Source: Diphasiastrum complanatum
Taxonomy: Eukaryota; Streptophyta; Lycopodiopsida; Lycopodiales; Lycopodiaceae
Direction of reading: 5' to 3'
Assembly (NCBI GenBank): GCA_029204225.1
Contig: CM055107.1
Location: 9,479,472 to 9,543,471, forward strand
DNA length: 64,000 bases
This document shows positions 59,528 to 64,000 of this stretch, in pieces; position 1 is the first letter of the stretch; each line of letters starts with the position of its first letter. The position numbers were made by a program, and so were the translations under genes. The notes under the pieces were generated by a model, which saw only the letters and a list, made by a program, of their open reading frames with translations, was not told the origin of the DNA and did not search any database.

Positions 59528-59748
59528 GTAGAGAACTTGAATCCTCCACTTGTTTGCCTTTTTCCAAGTAGGTGAGTCTTCTAGGCTCAGATCTCTCTCG
59601 GGGTTGATCTTCTTGGAGTCATTGGTAGACTCAGCTTCTCTTGTGATCTTGGCCCCAACAGGTCTTCATCTTGATCAATACTTGGTGAAGAGACTCCTCC
59701 TTGATGAATAAGCTCTTGAGATTCTTGCACATTGTTCTTCATGTACAT

Positions 59749-60588
59749 TCAATCTTCATGAAAGATCACATCTCTACTTATCATAGTTTGATTAGTAGAT
59801 GGAACACAAATCCTATAGGCTTTACTTGAGTAGCCTATCATAATGCCTTTAAGAGCATTAGCATCTTTTTTTTTTCTTGTTTCAAGAGGTACATATACAA
59901 GGCATACACATCCAAATGTTCTAAGATGATTAACCTCGGGTTTCCTTCCATACAACTTTTCATAAAGTGAAATATCTTCTATAGCATGATTTGGCAAAAA
60001 ATTGCAAAGATAGTTAGCACATCCTATTGCTTCTCCCCAAATATCTTTAGAAAGAGAGGCTCCTAGTCTAAGTGCCTTTGCACATTCACATATAGTTCTA
60101 TTTTTTCTCTCGGCCACTCCATGAGATTGAGGAGAGTAGGAACAAGTGAAATCTCTTCTAATGCCAAAATCATTACAAAAGTTTATGAACTTTGTGGAGA
60201 TGTATTTACCTCCATTATCACTTCTCAAAGCTTTAATTTTACAAGATGGTTGATTCTCAACAAAATCTTTGAACTTCACAAAAGTTTTATATGCAAGTGC
60301 TTTAGAAGATAAGAGGTAAACCCAACAAAAACGTGAGTAATCATCAATAAATGTTATAAAACATGTAGCTCCACCCTTGCTCTTGGTGGATGAGAAATGG
60401 ATGTCACCATGGATGATTTCCAAAGGTGCTTTGGACTTGATGGTTGATCTTTGATGTGGCCTTGCATGTGATTTGGCCAATGCACATGCATCGCAAGGAC
60501 TTGGCTCCTCGATCATGGACTTAGGCAAACCATGAGATAGCTCCAACTTGCACATAGATTGCATGGCCTTGGAGTTGGGATGGCCCAA
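59749..60588 (-). pseudogene. Copia G integrase
   Basis: RLGHPNSKAM (GAG-preintegrase His), CDACALAKSHARPHQRS, IIHGDIHFSS (first Asp), CFITFIDDYSRFCWVYLL, IKALRSDNGGKYIS (second Asp), SYSPQSHGVAERKNRTI (catalytic Glu), and AIGCANYLCNFLPNHA. All three catalytic residues are present in one 279-codon frame. Confidence 0.94.
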
Positions 60589-60597
60589 CCTCCTATG

Positions 60598-60990
60598 TCA
60601 TAGATCTTCATTTGAAAGCTTTCCTTGTAGCACAATGTTCGAGCAAAGATTAGCATTTCCATTTCCATCAAGCTTGAATAACCTTCCAAAACGAGAACAT
60701 GATGCTATTATATCATCATCTTTTGTGATCAAGCAAGTACCATCTTTAAAATCTACTTGTAGACCATCATCATTGAGTTGGCCTACACTTATTAGATTTT
60801 TAGTCAAACTAGGTACATAGAGCACATCATTGAGATCAAGCTTATCTAGAGATATGCTTCCTATTCCTTCTATCATACATTCCTCATCATTTGCTATATA
60901 GATACAACTTCTAGATCCTTTGTATGGTACAAGATTACAAAAAAGAGTTTTTATCACTACTCATGTGGGATGAGGCACCACTATCTAGCC
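60598..60990 (-). pseudogene. Copia G protease C-terminal region and pre-integrase linker
   Basis: After a broken DSGASSHM block at about 61,000-60,970 the frame reads LVPYKGSRSCIYIANDEECM, LNDVLYVPSLTKNLISVGQL and FKLDGNGNANLCS. The LYVPsLt.NLiSvgqL segment is the copia protease-to-integrase linker. A stop at 60,597 precedes integrase. Confidence 0.85.
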
Positions 60991-61073
60991 ACCATACATT
61001 AGAATGCTTGAAAGAGGAAGATGAAAATTTAGACATCATAAGTGAATCTTCTTTGTTACAAGGAGATTCATCT

Positions 61074-61764
61074 TCACAAGTGATGTTGGCTTGCTTTTTC
61101 CTTCACATTGGATGAGCTTGGTTCCTCCTCGGATGTCTTCTCCATTGCTTTTGTGTTGTCCTTGGAGCTCTTGCCATTCTTCGTGTCTTTTCTCTTCTCC
61201 TTGGATTTGGTGAAGAGTGTTTGATCACTTCCTCCATCCTTGAGATACAATCTCTCAAATCTTGCCACTCGAGTTTGATGCCTATACTCCTCGGCTTAAT
61301 CCATTCAAAATAACTTGAACAATTTCTTTGGATTTGGTAGAATCATCTATGCAACAAAGATCTTTATGGAGATCCTTGACTCTAGAAACATAGGATGAAG
61401 CACTTTCATCCTTTCTTTGAAAACTTTGAAAAATCATATTTCTTACAGTAAGGACTCTTGAAGTGTTTTTAGACTCATAAATGGATTGAAGAGTACTCCA
61501 TGCTTCTTGAGCATTGACACAAGGGCTAATCTCTCTTAGAACTTCATTAGAGACATTTAGCTTTAAAACATGAAGAGCAACACGTGCTCTTTTCTTGAAT
61601 TTGGGAATTTCTTGAGGATTAGTAGGCTCCTCCTCATCCCCATTCACTATATCTATTAGATCTTGAAGTACAAGAATGGATTCTATCCTCACTTTCCATG
61701 TACCATAATTTGTAGAAGTGAGTCTCTCACTTTGTTCTAATAGATAAGATCCCATTGAAGTCAT
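61074..61764 (-). pseudogene. Copia G Gag
   Basis: MTSMGSYLLEQSERLTSTNY, TWKVRIESILVLQDL, AQEAWSTLQSIYESKNTSR and FQSFQRKDESASSYVSRVKD (61,764-61,282), a stop, then RVARFERLYLKDGGSDQTLF and a Lys/Glu/Ser-rich tail (61,268-61,074). No CCHC knuckle is visible. Confidence 0.9.
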
Positions 61765-62506
61765 GCCTAGAGAATTGATTTTGGCTTACTAATTGAATGT
61801 TTTCCAAGGTTCAAAACTAATCAAATGTAAACTATTGATCACTTGGAATCAAGCAACAAATGGTTGAGAACTCAAAGAAGGCCAAAAATAACAATTTCTA
61901 GGTGCTAGTCAAAATTTGCACTTAATTTTTCAAAGCAAAAGTGGATGAAGTAAATCTAAGTTCACACGTGTGAAATAGCTTAAAAAAGTCAGATTTATAA
62001 TTTAGAAAGTTTCATCCATTCATAGGATCATAGATCTAAACAATGCTTCTTAGATTGAAGAAAATTGAAAAATAGTCAAAATTTGCTATTTTGACTCCTA
62101 CAATAAAGGATCTTTGATAGTACAGCCTTCAAGCATGTAAAACTCTATTTTTCTTCTTCAATATGCCTCACTTTGAGTGCAAAGAACTCTCCTTAGGATC
62201 CACCAATCCTCTTGAGGTCACTTGCATCACAATCTGCACTTGATTAGCTTTCCATTCATATGCAACATGGATGGAAAAGATGAGAAGTAACATAGCCCCC
62301 ACTCTATCTTGATTAGAGGCCTCCACACGTGCTGCTACAGTAGGTCGTACAGCTCTGAAATCAGAGAAAAAGATACATTAATAAGTGATGATGAGAGTGG
62401 ATCTAGTTAGCTCAAAATTGAGTGCTAGTAAGAGGCAAAATTTCACCAACAATGATGAGAAGTCATTCCATTTGACAAAGCAATGATTAGATGTGTATTC
62501 TCCTAT

Positions 62507-62521
62507 CAAGCTCTGATACCA
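62507..62521 (-). other. Primer-binding site of copia G
   Basis: Minus strand TGGTATCAGAGCTTG abuts the LTR, a perfect initiator-Met primer site. Confidence 0.95.
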
Positions 62522-63068
62522 TGAAAACTTTTCACACGTGTGAACCAGTTGCAAGTACAAAGGATCAAGAGAATGAATGATTGCACACTAAACTAGCTTC
62601 TATTCCAAAAACAATGAGATGGAAAACACTGGCAAGCTAGTTAGCATGAAGGCAAGAGCATTCATCACAATCTAACTATCATTACACCTCAAATGGATCA
62701 AATGGAAGCTTTACTTGAAAAAGTGTATTCTTGTGGTACAAAGCCACCTTATTTATAATACAAGAGGCCTTCTAGAACTCGTGGAGAGAGAGAACAATCC
62801 AGATGCCACATTGCCTCTACCTCTCTACTAGATGACAAAAGGAGAGATGGATAAGACTTGAGAATCTCTCTTTTTGAGAATCCTTTGACTTACAAGAGTA
62901 GCCTCGAATGCTTCTTGATAGGTTCTAGACCTACACATCACTATGAAGACAAAAAATTAACTTGACTCTAATTGGAAAGTTACTAGATTAGTCTACCTCA
63001 AGTTTGGACAAAGCCCAAAACTTGAATCTCTAAGTTTAATATTATTTTAATTTTACAATATTTTCACA
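62522..63068 (-). repeat. 5' LTR of copia G
   Basis: 547 bp, starts (plus strand) tgaaaacttttcacacgtgtgaacc and ends ttttcaca. Confidence 0.95.
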
Positions 63069-63073
63069 CTTCA
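63069..63073. repeat. Target-site duplication of copia G (right), CTTCA
   Basis: Equals 57,391-57,395. Confidence 0.9.
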
Positions 63074-63119
63074 ATCATCCTTATGTTGAAGATACTAATC
63101 ATTTTTTTCATGGCTTCTA

Positions 63120-63416
63120 ATGTTTTTAATGGTTTCTACTTCTTATGATGCAATCATTAAGAGGGAGTCTTGTGAAGGAAAGGGCAATGGAAGATTGGTT
63201 ATTGGGAAGATCCAAGGCATGGATCTCACATCTCTTCATCAACTCAAAGGATTCTATGATTATGAATTGATCACTCATGATCGAGATGGCAAAAAGCTAG
63301 TTGGAGAAGACTACATGGAGCAAATTGATAGGCAATTTCTTCAAGGCAAGGGATATCTCATTGGTGAGCTTTTTGAGATTCGTTATAAAATCACAGAACA
63401 ACATAGCAAAATATAA
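63120..63416 (+). other. Unrecognised 98-codon open frame
   Basis: The frame (VIGKIQGMDLTSLHQLKGFY, YMEQIDRQFLQGKGYLIGEL) looks protein-like but fits no family I know. It lies where copia H would continue after copia G, yet it is not copia-like. It may be a captured or unrelated fragment. Confidence 0.3.
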
Positions 63417-63419
63417 ATG

Positions 63420-63940
63420 TCAATGATGCTATGGAGCACAAGACAATAGTAGACGAAACCGCATGCTCTACAAAGCTAATTCAAACTGTAAAAAGGGATG
63501 AACCTATTACTGACAATTCAAAAGAATCAATGCGCAAGGTATCTACTTTGTCTATCTCTGATAAACTTTTGATGCTATTATTTTGACACACACTTTTGAA
63601 TACGCAAGTGGTATTCAATACATACACAATTTTATAGTTTGACGAAATGCCTTAGGATTTGATTTACAGGGTGCTTTGCTTTTCCTAGGGCACCTTCGAC
63701 ATTTTGTAAGGCAGTGTTGTCTTTTTCGCTTGTTACAAATCATGTGTAAAAAGACAATGTTGCGTTTTTCGTCTTTTTCGCCTGTGGAAATTTACTTGTA
63801 TTTATGCAGACAATCGAGTTTTTTGCCTGTCTTATTTTACATGTAAATATGCAGACTATGCGACAACATGAGTAAAAATGCAGCATGAATGGAAGCAAAT
63901 TAAAATAGGATTTAGGAGAGTAGAGGAGATAACTCCAACA
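63420..63940 (-). repeat. Probable LTR of another minus-strand copia
   Basis: On the minus strand TGTTGGAGTTATCTCC starts at 63,940 directly after a polypurine tract, the common plant copia 3' LTR start. The left LTR edge was not determined. Confidence 0.6.
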
Positions 63941-63952
63941 CGCCCCCTTAAT
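63941..63952 (-). other. Polypurine tract at window end
   Basis: Minus strand TTAAGGGGGCG abuts TGTTGGAG. The coding part of this element lies beyond the window. Confidence 0.7.
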
Positions 63953-64000
63953 CTGAATCCGCGAATGCCTTGATCTTCAGACTGAGCAATGCACAAAATT

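Larger units (their letters stand above)
57396..63068 (-). mobile_element. Copia G: nearly complete, youngest element
   Basis: LTRs 57,396-57,939 and 62,522-63,068 differ at few positions, the CTTCA duplication is intact, and the primer site (62,507-62,521) and polypurine tract (57,940-57,948) abut the LTRs. The minus-strand coding order is Gag, protease, integrase, RT, RNase H with only about five breaks. It is the best-preserved element in the window and sits inside copia H, so it came after it. Confidence 0.95.

Overview
The window is plant nuclear DNA. One probable host gene is visible, an intronless homologue of RECEPTOR-LIKE PROTEIN 44 (25,970-26,839, + strand). Most of the rest is nested, decayed LTR retrotransposons with plant hallmarks: initiator-Met-type primer sites, chromodomain integrases and copia Gag of the UBN2 type. 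The species cannot be fixed from this sequence. A large, repeat-rich land-plant genome is the safest statement.

Layout. 1-575 is a second, partial copy of the segment at about 32,560-33,235. 680-1,750 holds copia and Ty3/gypsy fragments. 1,740-2,760 is an unrecognised minus-strand coding remnant. 4,400-21,503 is a decayed plus-strand copia element (A). It is split by a minus-strand chromovirus (C, 7,425-12,642, 5-bp duplication CTTAT) and by a second block holding a minus-strand chromovirus (B, 14,865-20,032, duplication CAATC). 21,517-24,150 is non-coding sequence with microsatellite and degenerate repeats. 24,534-25,163 is a tiny, complete LTR element (TRIM-like; duplication GTGAT). The RLP44-like gene follows.

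29,980-34,640 carries two convergent, spliced, degenerate genes of no family I could name. They are plausibly an uncharacterised DNA transposon, because part of the block recurs at 1-575. From 36,484 on there is a four-level nest. A gypsy Gag is cut by a copia (H; promoter-like TATA at 37,461, Gag from 38,011). H is cut by an 18.5-kb Ty3/gypsy element (E, 38,436-56,953). E is cut in its protease by a related element in opposite orientation (F, 41,928-47,700, duplication TGGGG). H is cut again by the youngest element, minus-strand copia G (57,396-63,068, duplication CTTCA). The window ends in the LTR and polypurine tract of another minus-strand copia.

Most unusual items: (1) a family-specific 24-26 bp repeat built on TCTCRACCG that forms arrays ahead of Gag in both E and F and ahead of an extra post-pol reading frame in E; (2) that post-pol reading frame itself (52,794-55,735); (3) the miniature LTR element with only 47 bp between its LTRs; (4) the convergent gene pair at 30-34.6 kb. 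Apart from the RLP44-like gene, essentially every coding stretch is broken by stops or frameshifts, and none of those should be read as a functional gene.
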